Origin: Agromyces mariniharenae | GTDB taxonomy: Bacteria; Actinomycetota; Actinomycetes; Actinomycetales; Microbacteriaceae | DNA length: 64,000 bases | Assembly (NCBI RefSeq): GCF_008122505.1 | Contig: NZ_VSSB01000001.1 | Coordinates: forward strand, 790,891 to 854,890 | Direction: 5' to 3' | Shown: positions 52,892 to 62,764 of the stretch, one piece after another | Layout: each line of letters begins with the position of its first letter | How positions within the stretch are numbered: position 1 is the stretch's first letter | Translations under genes and position numbers: made by a program | Notes under the pieces: generated by a model | The model's input: the letters and a program-made list of their open reading frames with translations, nothing else | Told to the model about the DNA's origin: nothing | Database searches by the model: none

Positions 52892-53086
52892 CGGCCAGGA
52901 TCGTCTCGAGCCGGGCTCGGCATTCGGCGACGAGCTCGACGGTGACGGATGTCGCGCGCTCAACGGAAGGGAGGCGACTTGTCCTCCACAGGCGAACAGC
53001 GGGTCGACTCATCCACAGGCAAATCCCCGATCATGGGCGCTTTCCACGCGCGATCGAATGTCAGTGGGTGGGTGCAGGATCGAAGC

Positions 53087-54499
53087 ATGGAACAGCCCCC
53101 ACAGCACGAGCAGCCGCTGCCGCTCATCGCGCTCGAGCGCGACGTCGCGGCGCTGTGCGAGGCGTGGACCGGGTCCCTGCCGGCCGCAGGTGCCATCAGC
53201 GGAGGTGCGCAGGTCGAGGTCGAGCAGATGAGCGACAGCGGGCTCGTGCGGGTCACCGATGCGCTGGCGATGGTTCGGCGAGGGGTCGACGTCATGCTCG
53301 CGAGGGTCGCGGCGGAGGTGACGAAGCGATCGGCGCAGGAGTTCGGTGACACCGGGCTCGCGAAGGCCCAGGGATTCCACAACCCGGTGCGACTCATCGC
53401 CGCGTCGACCGGAGCATCCCGAGCCGACGCGCAGAAGCTGGTCGCCGTGGGCACCGCCACCGCGACCCGGCAGACGTTCACCGGTGAGCGGCTGCCCGCG
53501 CGGCATCCGCATGTCGCCGCTGCGCTGGACGCAGCGAAGATCGGCATCGAGGCGGCGTCAGCGATCACTTCGATGCTCGACCGGGCGTCGGCGAGGGCCG
53601 AGGCGACCAGCATCGATCACGTCGAGGCGGCGCTCGTCGACCTGGCAGCGACGGTGCCGCTCGAGACGCTCGTTCGCGGCGTGCGAGAAGCGGAGGCGCG
53701 ACTCGATCCCGACGGGGTCGAGCCGCGCGAGGAGCTGCTGCGCATGGAGCGTTCGTTGACGATGCGTGAAGACGGGCGGGGCATGGTCAACCTGCACGCC
53801 CGCCTCGACCCCGAGAGCGCCGCGCCGGTGAAGGCTGCGATCGAGGCGCTGGTCAGCGACGTGCTCCGGCGACGCGAACCCGGCGACGGCGATCCCGATC
53901 CCGTCGTCGACGACCACCGGTCGATCCCGCAGATCCAGGCCGACGCGCTCGCGGCGCTCGCCCGCCACGCGCTCGGCTGCACGCAGACGCTCACGCCGCT
54001 CGCGAAGACCACCGTGGTCGTGCGCGTCGACCTCGACACCCTCGTCACCGGGCTCGGACACGCGCGGATCGACGGACTCGATCAGCCCATCTCCGCCGGC
54101 ACGGCGCGCCGCATGGCGGCGGACGCCGAGCTGATCCCCGCCGTCCTCGGTAGGGAGAGCCTCCCGCTCGACCTCGGAAGGGCGGCACGGCTGTTCACCA
54201 AGGCCCAGCGGCTCGCACTCGGCGAGCGCGACGGCGGTTGCGCGTCATGCGGCCAGAACATCGCATACGTCGAAGCACATCACATCTTCTGGTGGCTCCG
54301 CGATGCCGGCCCGACCGACCTCTCGAACGGGGTCCTCCTCTGCAGTTTCTGCCATCACATGATCCACCGCGACGGGTGGGAGATCCGCCCGGGCGCGACC
54401 GAGGTGTGGTTCATCCCACCGCCGCACGTCGACCCGGCGCAGGTGCCACGACTCGGAGGTCGGGCCCGCTTCGAATTGCAGCGACGCCAGGCGGCGTGA
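53087..54499 (+). CDS. DUF222-HNH endonuclease-like protein
   Basis: The 470-residue protein has a helical DUF222 region (about 20-340) and a C-terminal HNH motif: CASCGQN, EAHHIFWWLRDAGPTDLSNGVLLCSFCHHMIH, with paired CxxC zinc ligands. Such proteins are multicopy in actinobacteria and resemble 13E12-type repeat-family proteins of uncertain mobility. Nuclease activity is likely but target and role are unknown. A longer N-terminus is open but the ATG at 53087 gives the usual start. Confidence 0.85.
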   Translation: MEQPPQHEQPLPLIALERDVAALCEAWTGSLPAAGAISGGAQVEVEQMSDSGLVRVTDALAMVRRGVDVMLARVAAEVTKRSAQEFGDTGLAKAQGFHNPVRLIAASTGASRADAQKLVAVGTATATRQTFTGERLPARHPHVAAALDAAKIGIEAASAITSMLDRASARAEATSIDHVEAALVDLAATVPLETLVRGVREAEARLDPDGVEPREELLRMERSLTMREDGRGMVNLHARLDPESAAPVKAAIEALVSDVLRRREPGDGDPDPVVDDHRSIPQIQADALAALARHALGCTQTLTPLAKTTVVVRVDLDTLVTGLGHARIDGLDQPISAGTARRMAADAELIPAVLGRESLPLDLGRAARLFTKAQRLALGERDGGCASCGQNIAYVEAHHIFWWLRDAGPTDLSNGVLLCSFCHHMIHRDGWEIRPGATEVWFIPPPHVDPAQVPRLGGRARFELQRRQAA

Positions 54500-54537
54500 C
54501 GCGCTCGCTTGAAATCTCGCGCCGCGCGCCGACGTTG

Positions 54538-54840
54538 CGAACCCGCCGCCCTGGAGCGTGCCCCGGACGGTGCGAACCCGCCTCCCGGGGGCGTACCCCG
54601 GACATTGCAGACCCGCCGCCTGGGGCGTGCCCCGGACATTGCGAACCCGCAGCCCGGGGGGGCGTGCCCCGGACATTGCAGACCCGCCGCCTGGGGCGTG
54701 CCCCGGACATTGCGAACCCGCAGCCCGGGGCGCGCGCCCGACATTGCGAACCCGCCGCCCCGGGACGTGCCCGGAACGGCGGGTGAGTCGGCTCGAATTA
54801 CCCGCCGCCCGGGGGTGTGCCCCGGAACGGCGGGTGAGTG
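54538..54840. repeat. About 34-bp tandem array ending in large hairpins
   Basis: About seven units of CGAACCCGCCGCCTGGGG plus CGTGCCCCGGACATTG run from 54538 to about 54760. The bases alternate between CGAACCCG and CAGACCCG beginnings. Each unit contains GGGGCGTGCCCC, a self-complementary core. The final part (54745-54840) has two longer dyads with ACCCGCCG and CGGCGGGT arms. The array fills the gap between convergent genes, so it may work as a bidirectional terminator. No spacers of uniform length exist, so it is not a CRISPR. Confidence 0.8.
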
Positions 54841-54849
54841 GGTTGAATC

Positions 54850-55212
54850 TCAGTAGCCGTAGAACCCGCTGTAATAGCCGCCGACCCGCTCTCGGTAGGT
54901 GGCGTCATCCCAGTTGGTTCCTTCGTCGAGTTCGGGTGAGTCCTTGATCTGGTCCTTGGTCAGGTCCACATACACCCGCTCCTCGGCGTCATCGACTCGG
55001 TCGATGGTCCCAGCCGGCAGCAGGACCTTGCGACCGAAGATCCATGGGCCGGTGTCGACGACGATTTGGCTCGCGCCGACGTCGTAGGTCGCCTCATCCA
55101 CCTTGCCGATGTGGCCATCGGTGGCGTGCACCTCGTACCCGACGATGTCTGCGCTCTGCGCGGTGCGCGCGGCTGACGTGCGGTAGGTCCACGCGTCCCA
55201 TGTGGCGCTCAT
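54850..55212 (-). CDS. PRC-barrel domain protein
   Basis: The 120-residue protein has a PRC-barrel core (ADIVGYEVHATDGHIGKVDEATYDVGASQIVVDTGPWIFGRKVLLPAGTIDRVD) and a Tyr/Gly-rich tail ending GGYYSGFYGY. GGGAGGAACG precedes the start. Bacterial PRC-barrel proteins are often stress-linked; binding partner unknown. Confidence 0.85.
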   Translation of the reverse strand: MSATWDAWTYRTSAARTAQSADIVGYEVHATDGHIGKVDEATYDVGASQIVVDTGPWIFGRKVLLPAGTIDRVDDAEERVYVDLTKDQIKDSPELDEGTNWDDATYRERVGGYYSGFYGY

Positions 55213-55371
55213 CGTTCCTCCCTTCGCAGGTACCCGTGCGGGCCCTGATCGTGATGGGTGATTACGTCCGACGGTAGGTCGGCCGCAGAGCCGATCCCAG
55301 AGGGTTGACAGCGCGGTGGCGGCGCTCTGCGCAGGGCTCCACCGCGGATCGGCAACTGCCAGACTGGCGTG

Positions 55372-55863
55372 ATGCAGAACGCCCCGATCGACGAAGCGGC
55401 CGCGCGCGAGTTCTGGGGGCAGTACCGAGCCGCTCACCCGGCGCAGGCGACCGACTCGGAGCTGCCCCCGGCCGAGAACTTCGGCGACCACCCCGAGCTC
55501 ACCGACGAACTGCTCGAGCTCGTGCTCGCCGGCACGAAGCGTGCGACCGCAGGCCTGGTGAAGGAGTTCGAGCTCGACGAGCAGCCGCTTCCGAGGATCG
55601 GCAGTCACTGGATCGCGTGCGACTCGCACGGGCGACCGCGAGTCATCCTGCGCAGCGTCGAGCTGCGCGTCGGCGACTTCACGACCGCCGACGAGGCGTT
55701 CGCGTTCGACGAAGGCGAGGACGACCGATCACTCGCAACGTGGCGCGAGGGTCACAGCCGGTACTGGCGCCGCGTCGGTGCCGCGTCGGGCTTCGAGTGG
55801 ACGGAACGGGACGAGATCGTCTTCGAGCGCTTCGAAGTGGTGTGGCCGGAGTTCGCCAGATGA
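55372..55863 (+). CDS. ASCH domain protein
   Basis: The 163-residue protein starts MQNAPIDEAAAREFWGQYRA and has the ASCH pattern: GDHPELTDELLELVLAGTKRATAGLV, then GSHWIACDSHGRPRVILRSVELRVGDFTTADEAFAFDEGEDDRSLATWREGHSRYW. ASCH domains bind RNA, and some hydrolyse N4-acetylcytidine. The GxKxxT motif (AGTKRAT) is present. The stop overlaps the SDR start (ATGA). Confidence 0.85.
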   Translation: MQNAPIDEAAAREFWGQYRAAHPAQATDSELPPAENFGDHPELTDELLELVLAGTKRATAGLVKEFELDEQPLPRIGSHWIACDSHGRPRVILRSVELRVGDFTTADEAFAFDEGEDDRSLATWREGHSRYWRRVGAASGFEWTERDEIVFERFEVVWPEFAR

Positions 55864-56756
55864 CCCATCTCCGCACCGCGATCACCGGCGGCACCGGATT
55901 CGTCGGACGCCACTTGGCCGAACGGCTCGGGCCCGAGGCATCCGTCGTCGTCTCGCGCCGCACCGGCGTCGACACCGCCGACGTCGATGCGCTCGCCGCC
56001 GCGTTCGCAGGGTGCGATGTGGTTGCGCACTGCGCGGGCATCAACCGCGAGATCGGCGACCAGACCTACCGGCGCGTGCACATCGAGGGCACGGCCAACG
56101 TGATCGAGGCGGCGAAGCGAGCCGGCGTCGGCAAGGTCATCATGCTGAGCTTCCTGCGGGCACGACCCGACTGCGGATCGCCGTACCACGAGTCGAAGTG
56201 GGCCGCCGAGGAGCTCATCCGCGACTCCGGCTTGGACTACACGATCCTGAAGGCGGGCATGATCTACGGCCGGGGCGACCACCTCATCGACCACCTCAGC
56301 CACACGGTGCAGACGCTGCCGGTCTTCGCGACCGTCGGCTTCCGCGAGCGCCCGATCCGGCCCATCCCGATCGAGGACCTCACCGACATCCTCGAAGCAG
56401 CAGTCGACGCACGGATGTCGCGCGAGACCGTCGCGGTCGTCGGCGCCGAACAGCTGAACCTGTCGAAGGCCGTGCGGCGCGTGGCATCCGTCGTCGACCG
56501 CCGAGTGATCGTGGTGCCGTGGCCGGTGTGGGCGCAGTACGCGCTCGCGCAGGTCGCCGAGTGGACGATGAAGGTGCCGCTCGTCTCGAAGGCGCAGGTG
56601 CGCATGCTGGCCGAAGGCGTGACGGATGCCGCGCCGCCCGCGACATCCGTGCCCGAAGACCTGCGACCGCGGCGGATGTTCACGGCGGATCAGATTCGCG
56701 GTGCGCTGCCCGAACCCGGCGGGTTCGGATGGCGCGACCTGCGGGTCAGCCGCTGA
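55860..56756 (+). CDS. NAD-dependent epimerase/SDR (atypical, complex I subunit-like)
   Basis: The 298-residue protein has the nucleotide loop TGGTGFVGRHLAERLG near the start, VVAHCAGINREIG, YHESKWAAEELIRDSGLDYTILKAGMIYG, the atypical SDR (NDUFA9-like) arrangement in which Tyr/Lys of the active site are in YHESK. Role unknown; ubiquinone- or isoprenoid-linked in relatives. Coupled to the ASCH gene. Confidence 0.82.
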   Translation: MTHLRTAITGGTGFVGRHLAERLGPEASVVVSRRTGVDTADVDALAAAFAGCDVVAHCAGINREIGDQTYRRVHIEGTANVIEAAKRAGVGKVIMLSFLRARPDCGSPYHESKWAAEELIRDSGLDYTILKAGMIYGRGDHLIDHLSHTVQTLPVFATVGFRERPIRPIPIEDLTDILEAAVDARMSRETVAVVGAEQLNLSKAVRRVASVVDRRVIVVPWPVWAQYALAQVAEWTMKVPLVSKAQVRMLAEGVTDAAPPATSVPEDLRPRRMFTADQIRGALPEPGGFGWRDLRVSR

Positions 56757-56884
56757 CCTCGGCGCGAATCGCTGGCTCAGCCCGGGGGCCCTGACGCCGA
56801 TCGACCCCAGAAGTGGGGCAGCTCCCTTCGTCGGGGCTGAGCACCCGCGGCGTAGTGTCGCGAATGACACCGAGGGGGGCTGCG

Positions 56885-58093
56885 ATGCGGAACTCGAGAT
56901 GGGCGGTCGTCACGGTCGCGACGATCGCGGTGCTCGTGTTGGGTGGATGCGTCGCGGCGCCGGCGGGCGACGGTTCGTCGCCGTCGACCGCTGCTGCTGA
57001 TGCCTCCCTCGACGCCGACGTGCGGGCGCAACTCGAGGACGCGCTCGACGAGGGCTTCGCGGCATCCGGAATGCCCGGTGTGACCGTCGGGCTCTGGATC
57101 CCCGGCGAAGACGAATGGGTGGCCACCCGAGGCGTGTCGGACCTCGCCTCGAACGAGCCGATGGACCGGACCAATCAGTCCAAGATCGGGAGCATCACCA
57201 AGACCCTGGTCGGCACGGTTGCGCTGCAGGTGATCGGGGATGGAGAGGTCGGACTCAAGCTCGACGACACGATCGACGAGTGGTATCCCGATTTCCCGCT
57301 CGCGGACGAGATCACCGTTCGAATGATCATGAACATGTCGAGCGGCATCGGCAGTCCGGGCCAGGCGCAGATCGATCGGATCTGCGCGGATCCGTATTCG
57401 ACGATCACGCCCGATGAGATGATCGCGATCGGCGCAGCGACGCCGCGTGCGGACTTCGCCCCCGGCGAGGGAGACAACTACTCGGGATTCAACACCTTCC
57501 TCCTCGGGCGCATCCTCGAGAAGACGACTGGCACCGACCTCGGCACGCTGATAGACGAGCACCTGGTCGGGCCGCTCGGGATGACGCGCAGCCGGTTCGC
57601 TCCCGACGGGGTGCTTGCAGAGCCGCTGAACCACGGCTACTCCGAGTTCTGCCCGCAGCTCCCGCAGCCCACCGACACCACCGACTGGGCCAACCACGAG
57701 TCCTGGGCCGCCGGAGCCATGCTCTCGACGATCGACGATCTCCACACCTGGGGCGTCGCACTCGGCGACGGGTATGGGCTCACCCCGGAACTGCAGGCCG
57801 CACGCATCGCCGACCGTGCGCCCGGGGCCGTGGCCCCGGGGTACGAGTACGGCCTCGCCGTGCTGGTCCACGTCGACCCCGACTCCGGCTGCCTCCTCGA
57901 CCTCAGCCACAGCGGCGCCGAGCCGGGATACGGCGCGCACGTGCAGTACTTCGAGGGTTCAGAGGCCGTGCTCGCCCTGATCGGCAACGGCGACGGTGGC
58001 ACCGGCGAGGAGTTCGCCAAGGTCCTCAGGGCGCTGCTCCCGGTGCTGCCGGAGTCGGTGGCCGCCACCTCGAACGACGCATGTGACGAGTAG
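56885..58093 (+). CDS. Serine hydrolase lipoprotein (class C beta-lactamase/DD-peptidase fold)
   Basis: From the ATG at 56885 (GAGGGGGG upstream) the 402-residue protein has a lipoprotein signal with LGGC (C22), then SxxK S103-ITK106, a YSG-type second motif in GDNYSGFNTFLLG and HSG in LSHSGAEPGYGAH. This is the serine beta-lactamase-like family, which includes D-Ala-D-Ala carboxypeptidases and esterases. Whether it hydrolyses beta-lactams is unknown; most stand-alone family members do not. Confidence 0.85.
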   Translation: MRNSRWAVVTVATIAVLVLGGCVAAPAGDGSSPSTAAADASLDADVRAQLEDALDEGFAASGMPGVTVGLWIPGEDEWVATRGVSDLASNEPMDRTNQSKIGSITKTLVGTVALQVIGDGEVGLKLDDTIDEWYPDFPLADEITVRMIMNMSSGIGSPGQAQIDRICADPYSTITPDEMIAIGAATPRADFAPGEGDNYSGFNTFLLGRILEKTTGTDLGTLIDEHLVGPLGMTRSRFAPDGVLAEPLNHGYSEFCPQLPQPTDTTDWANHESWAAGAMLSTIDDLHTWGVALGDGYGLTPELQAARIADRAPGAVAPGYEYGLAVLVHVDPDSGCLLDLSHSGAEPGYGAHVQYFEGSEAVLALIGNGDGGTGEEFAKVLRALLPVLPESVAATSNDACDE

Positions 58094-58166
58094 ACGGCCA
58101 GCATCGCTCGTCACCGGCAAGCGTCCGAGCCCGATCGTGTCGCGCCTCGCGCGCTAGGTTGGTGCA

Positions 58167-58712
58167 ATGGAGCCCGGTGAGGTCGGGATCGAGATCACGC
58201 CGATCCTGTCGGCCTCCTCGCCCGAGCCCGAATTCGCCGCTCAGCTCGACGCGCTGCTGCGCCGCACCTGCAGGATCGCCCGCGCGCTGACCAGCGCCGA
58301 GCTGGCGGCCGCCAAGCTCTGGATCGGCGACAAGTCGCAGGCACGCAAGTACTTCAGCATGAGCGAGAAGTACGCCGCGTTCCGTGACTTCCGAGTCGAC
58401 CCGAGGGGCGACGGCCTGCACGGGATGAGGATCGCACCCGGCGAGGTCATCCGCCTGACGGATGCCGAGGTGCTGTCGCATCCGCTCTACCAGGCCTTCG
58501 GGCCGTTCGCCGACGCCCACCCGCCGATGCGTGGATGGCTGGCCACGAGTGTCTGCGGCGACGGCGGTCGACGACACGGCATGCTGCAACTGAGCGACAA
58601 GAGCAGTGGGCGCGACTTCGACGAAGCCGACGAGGCGAACATCCGCGAACTCGCAGCCCTGATCGGTGAGACACTCGACGCGCTTCGACTGGCAGCCCAG
58701 CGACGGGCGTAG
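58167..58712 (+). CDS. GAF-domain protein
   Basis: The 181-residue protein has a single GAF module (about 20-170): LDALLRRTCRIARALTSAELAAAKLWIG, then LHGMRIAPGEVIRLTDAEVLSHPLYQAF, MRGWLATSVCGDGGRRHGMLQLSDK. It has no output domain, so it may sense a ligand or redox cofactor and act through a partner. The upstream gap gives no operator. Confidence 0.75.
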   Translation: MEPGEVGIEITPILSASSPEPEFAAQLDALLRRTCRIARALTSAELAAAKLWIGDKSQARKYFSMSEKYAAFRDFRVDPRGDGLHGMRIAPGEVIRLTDAEVLSHPLYQAFGPFADAHPPMRGWLATSVCGDGGRRHGMLQLSDKSSGRDFDEADEANIRELAALIGETLDALRLAAQRRA

Positions 58713-58756
58713 CTGATCGGGTGCTCGCACGCTCCCGAGCGCGTGACGGATGCCTC

Positions 58757-58828
58757 GCGGTGCACTACGCCCAGCCGAGCTCCCGCAGCCGCGCGGTGCA
58801 CTATGCCCAGCCGAGCTCCCGCAGCCGA
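58757..58828. repeat. 36-bp tandem duplication of the zincin gene's 3' end
   Basis: GCGGTGCACTACGCCCAG plus CCGAGCTCCCGCAGCCGC at 58757-58792 is repeated at 58793-58828 with two changes. The second copy carries the stop codon and last codons (LRELGWA) of the minus-strand gene; the first is an extra, non-coding copy beyond it. Confidence 0.85.
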
Positions 58829-59151
58829 GCGTCGTCGAGCCCGAAGTAGTGGCCGATCTCGTGCACGAGCGTGATGCGCACCCGGGCCCGCAAGGCGTCG
58901 AGATCCTCACTGCGCGCCTGCATGTTGTTCTTGAAGAGCGTGATCCGGTCGGGCAGCTCGCCGTAGCCGTAGACCCCGCGCGTCTTCAGGGGACGCCCGC
59001 TGTACAGCCCGTACAGCCGCGGCCACTGCCCCGCCGGCTGGTTCTCGATGAGGATCGCGACGTTCTCGAGTCCCCGGACCATGTCGTCGGGCAGCCCGTC
59101 GTACACCTCGCCGACCATGCGCTCGAAGTCGTCGTCGGAGATCTCGACCAT
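58801..59151 (-). CDS. Metallopeptidase family (zincin-like, HEIGHYFG)
   Basis: From the ATG at 59151 the 116-residue protein has HEIGHYFGLDD near the C-terminus, the HExxHxxG..D zincin motif of the small actinobacterial metallopeptidase family (Mtb Rv2525-unrelated, DUF1025-like). GVYGYGELPDRITLFKNNM is its conserved first half. The substrate is unknown. A longer frame upstream lacks a ribosome site. Its stop lies in a duplicated 36-bp unit. Confidence 0.8.
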   Translation of the reverse strand: MVEISDDDFERMVGEVYDGLPDDMVRGLENVAILIENQPAGQWPRLYGLYSGRPLKTRGVYGYGELPDRITLFKNNMQARSEDLDALRARVRITLVHEIGHYFGLDDARLRELGWA

Positions 59152-59304
59152 GTGTCGATTGTCGCTGCTCGGAAACGGACGGGGTCGCGCCTTCGCGGTG
59201 AGCGAAACGACCTCGCCGAATGACGGCCCATGGCCCGCCAGACGGATGCCTCGCCGAGGACGTGCTCGGCGAGGCATCCGCTCGCTCAGCTCGTGCGCGC
59301 CCGG

Positions 59305-62300
59305 TCAGGCGGCGCCGAGGTCGCGCATCGGGTTGCCGCTCGTGGGGTTCGCCGGCTTCACCTTGCGTCGCTCGCCGTTGACGAGCACCGTCACGTTGCT
59401 CATGTTCGAGGCGCGGTCGGCCACGACGTCGTATGAGACCACCGTGCCGTCGCGCCATTCGCAGCTCACCGAATAGCCGCCACGAGCCCGAAGACCGGTG
59501 AACGAGCCCGACGGCGCCCAGTCGTCGGGAAGCGCGGGCAGCAGCCGGATGACGCCGTCGTGGCTCTGCAGGAGCATCTCGGCGATGGCGCCGGTGATGC
59601 CGAAGTTGCCGTCGAGCTGGAACGGCGGGTGGTTGCACCACAGGTTCGAGAGGGTGTTGTAGGTGAGGAGGCCCCGCAGCATGATGCGGGCGCGCTCGGC
59701 ATCGCCGAGGCGGGCGAACAGGGCAGTGCGCCAGGGCCAGGTCCATGAGCGGCGACTGTCGCCCGACACGGTCCCCGCCGTGAACGGAACCCCGTCCTTC
59801 TCGCCGCAGCGCGCCTTCAGCGAGACGAGCGCCGCGGCCGCGAACTCGGGCGTCTCCGGAGTGATCTGCCGGCCCGGGTACACCGCGAACAGGTGCGAGG
59901 TGTGCCGATGGATGTCGGTGGGGCTGTCCCGGTCGGCCTGCCACTCCTGCAGCTGTCCCCAGCTGCCGATCTTGTTCGGCGCGAGCCGGGACTGCAGGTC
60001 GGCGACCGTCGCGCGGTACTCGGCGTCGATCCCGAGCGCGTCGGCGCAGTCGAGGTAGTTCTGGAAGAGGTCCCAGATGATCTGCTGGTCGTGCATCACG
60101 CCGTCTTCGCGGGGGCCGTGCTCGGGTGACCAGCCATTCGGCGAGACGAGCGTGCCGTCCGGCAGCTCCTTCAGGCGGTCCTCCCAGAACTCGCAGATCT
60201 CCTTGATCATCGGATAGGCGATGTCGCGCAGGTACGTCTTGTCCTGCGTGAACGCCCAGTGCTCGTAGAAGTGCTGCGCGTACCACGCGCTCGAGACCGT
60301 GTTCCACTCCCACGCATTGCCACCGAAGATGCTCTGCGAGGTGCGAGCGGTCCAGCCGCGGGTGTCGGCGCCGAACGCGTTGCGCGTGGCGACCCGGCTC
60401 GGCACCGCCACCTGCTGCACGAAGGCGATGAGGGCCTCGTGCGACTCGGGCAGGTCGGTGGTCTCGGCGCCCCAGTAGTTCATCTGCACGTTGATGTTCG
60501 TGTGGTAGTCGCTCGCCCAGGCCGGCTGGTTGCTCTGGTTCCACAGCCCCTGCAGGTTCGCCGGCAGGCCGCCGGGCCGAGAGGAACTCTGCAGCAGGTA
60601 GCGGCCGAAATCGTACATCGCCTGCTCGAGCGTCGGGTCGGGCTCGCCCGCACCGTAGCGTGCGAGGCGTGCCTTCGTCGGCAACGCGAGCACCGCGGCA
60701 TCCGTCTCGCCCCATTCGACGGCGGCTCGTGACATGAGCGCCGAGACCTGCTCGACGTGCTCGTCGCGCAGCTCGTCGTAGGCTCGGCCCGCCACCGCGT
60801 CGAGCGCCGCGTCGATGCCCGGCTGGGGGGCGTCGCCGCGCCAGCCGTCGGCGGCGCTCAGTCGGTAGTCGGTGCGGGCGTCGAGGGCGATCGTGATCAC
60901 GGATGCCCCGGCCACACGCAATCCGCCGCCGGCCGCCGTGACCTCGCCATCGGTCTCGATGATGCGGGCGGTCGCCGCGTGCCGGAGTCCGTTGCCCATG
61001 GTTCCGGCGAATCCGACCCGGCGGGTGCCGGCGTCGGCGGTCGACGGCGCGTCCTCCTGGGCCGAGCTGAGGGTCAGCGTCCCGCTGAGCCCCCCTTCGC
61101 CGTCGCTCGTGTACCGGAGCACGACGATGTCGGCCTCGCGGCTCGCGAACGCCTCGCGCAGCACGCTGCCCGCGACCGTCGCGAAGTGGGTCGTGTGCAG
61201 GCCGACCGTCGGGTCGAGCGCCCTGCGGTAGGCGACGACGGTGCGCTGGCTCCGCGTGTCGAAGCCGCTGCCGGTGAGGGCGGCGCCCGCGATCCGGAGC
61301 GCAGCCGGCGCGGTGAACGTGATCCGGTAGAGGGAGTACGCGGCGCTGTTCGCGAACGTGAACGTCTTCGTCTCGCCGCGCCCGGCGAAGGTCACCCCGT
61401 TCTTCGTGTCGAGCGTCTGCCAGCCGATGCCGTCGTTCGAGGCGGCGAGGGTCCAGCTGCTCGGATCGTGGGCCGGGTCGTCGGCCGCACTCATGATCGC
61501 GTAGCCCGTGAGTGCTCGCCTCGAGCCGAGCTCGAGCTGCCAGATCGCACCGTCACCGGCTTCGTCGACCTGCCAGACGGTGGATGCCTCGCCGTCGATG
61601 CTGCCCACGAGCGAGCCCTCGTGCCCGCTCGGCGAGGAGACGTAGACGGTCCCGCCCTGCGCGAGGTCGACGCCTCCGAGCGCGATCTCGGCCACCTGGA
61701 AATGACTGACGCCCGGCTTCGGGACGATGTCGATGCGATAGAAGCGATAGGCGGTCGAGTTCGGGAACTGGAACGTCTTGGTCTGGAATCGTTGCTCGAA
61801 CGGTGTGACTGAGCGCGTGTCGAGAGGCGACCAGGTGCTCCCGTCGTTCGAACCGAGCACGGTCCAGTCCTGCGGGTCGCGCGCGGGTACGTCGTTCGCG
61901 CTCGTGAAGCTGTACGAGCTGACGACCGCCGGCGACGGCAGCTGCGCCTGCCAGATCACGTGCGACGGTGGCGCGATGATGCACCACTTGGTGTTCGGGC
62001 TGCCGTCGTAGGTGTTCTCGAGTCGTTCGGAACCTGAGATCTGGTACGGCCCACCCGGCGACGTCACCTCGGGTCGAGCACCGAAGGCGACCTTCAGCGT
62101 GCCGAAGTTGCGATAGGAGCCGAAGCCCATCATGCCGGTGTCGAAGGCCCCGTCGGGCTGGCCCGCGAGGGCGTTGTCGTAGTCGTTGACGCCGCCCCAC
62201 AGGCTCTGCTCGTTGAACTGCACGACCTCCTCGTCGGGGTTGCCGAACAGCATCGCGCCGAGCCGGCCGTTGCCGATGGGCAGCGCCTGCGACTCCCAGT

Positions 62301-62502
62301 CCGTCGCCGGGGCACCGTACCAGAGCGCCTTCGGCGACAGTGCGGGCTGAGGGATGCCGCCCGCTGTCGCGGCGGTTGCGAATCGTCCGGCGACCGCTGC
62401 GGTGGCAGGCTGGGCTGCGAGGAACTGTGGGATGAACGGGGCGAGTGCGACGAGGCCGCCGAGTTGGAGCGCGCGACGGCGCGGGAATTCGCGTTCGAGC
62501 AT
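59305..62502 (-). CDS. GH95 alpha-L-fucosidase with inserted CBM32-like pair
   Basis: From the ATG at 62502 (GGAGGG upstream) the protein has 1065 residues. A twin-arginine-like signal ([10 protein letters not shown]) is followed by the GH95 N-terminal beta domain ([27 protein letters not shown]). That domain is interrupted by two discoidin/F5-8 C-type modules (about 145-275 and 290-405), then resumes. The (alpha/alpha)6 barrel has NINVQMNYW (the Asn pair), [20 protein letters not shown] (general acid Glu) and LDGNFG (Asp). GH95 enzymes invert alpha-1,2-L-fucosides or L-galactosides. The secreted enzyme probably trims plant or mucin glycans. Confidence 0.9.
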   Translation of the reverse strand: MLEREFPRRRALQLGGLVALAPFIPQFLAAQPATAAVAGRFATAATAGGIPQPALSPKALWYGAPATDWESQALPIGNGRLGAMLFGNPDEEVVQFNEQSLWGGVNDYDNALAGQPDGAFDTGMMGFGSYRNFGTLKVAFGARPEVTSPGGPYQISGSERLENTYDGSPNTKWCIIAPPSHVIWQAQLPSPAVVSSYSFTSANDVPARDPQDWTVLGSNDGSTWSPLDTRSVTPFEQRFQTKTFQFPNSTAYRFYRIDIVPKPGVSHFQVAEIALGGVDLAQGGTVYVSSPSGHEGSLVGSIDGEASTVWQVDEAGDGAIWQLELGSRRALTGYAIMSAADDPAHDPSSWTLAASNDGIGWQTLDTKNGVTFAGRGETKTFTFANSAAYSLYRITFTAPAALRIAGAALTGSGFDTRSQRTVVAYRRALDPTVGLHTTHFATVAGSVLREAFASREADIVVLRYTSDGEGGLSGTLTLSSAQEDAPSTADAGTRRVGFAGTMGNGLRHAATARIIETDGEVTAAGGGLRVAGASVITIALDARTDYRLSAADGWRGDAPQPGIDAALDAVAGRAYDELRDEHVEQVSALMSRAAVEWGETDAAVLALPTKARLARYGAGEPDPTLEQAMYDFGRYLLQSSSRPGGLPANLQGLWNQSNQPAWASDYHTNINVQMNYWGAETTDLPESHEALIAFVQQVAVPSRVATRNAFGADTRGWTARTSQSIFGGNAWEWNTVSSAWYAQHFYEHWAFTQDKTYLRDIAYPMIKEICEFWEDRLKELPDGTLVSPNGWSPEHGPREDGVMHDQQIIWDLFQNYLDCADALGIDAEYRATVADLQSRLAPNKIGSWGQLQEWQADRDSPTDIHRHTSHLFAVYPGRQITPETPEFAAAALVSLKARCGEKDGVPFTAGTVSGDSRRSWTWPWRTALFARLGDAERARIMLRGLLTYNTLSNLWCNHPPFQLDGNFGITGAIAEMLLQSHDGVIRLLPALPDDWAPSGSFTGLRARGGYSVSCEWRDGTVVSYDVVADRASNMSNVTVLVNGERRKVKPANPTSGNPMRDLGAA

Positions 62503-62534
62503 AGGGACCCTCCGGAGCATCATTGATCTGGTGT

Positions 62535-62605
62535 TTCGCGAAGTAGATTCGCGATTTCTCAGGAAAATCGCGAACGCAGCCCATCATGTCGGATTAAAGA
62601 TCCGA
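62535..62605. promoter_or_regulatory. Cluster of dyads upstream of the GH95 gene
   Basis: TTCGCGAA (62535-62542) is a perfect palindrome. TTCGCGATTT (62548-62557) is mirrored by AAATCGCGAA (62565-62574) with a 7-nt loop, giving three half-sites of one type. TCGGAT-N5-ATCCGA lies at 62589-62605. No regulator gene is adjacent. Confidence 0.6.
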
Positions 62606-62764
62606 TGTATAGCCCTCGTCGAGTGCGGTCAAGCGGCAGCGCACTGCGCGAGCACTGGGGCGAGTGCGCGAAGTTCTTCGCATGCGGTGTCGGATCGCGG
62701 CATCCGTGTTCGTGGCATCGGTGAGAGGCTGCCCGGAGTGGGCGCCCAGGAGAGGACCACGATC

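Noticed and set aside
54538..54840. CRISPR array
   Set aside because: Units are contiguous with no unique spacers and no cas gene is near.
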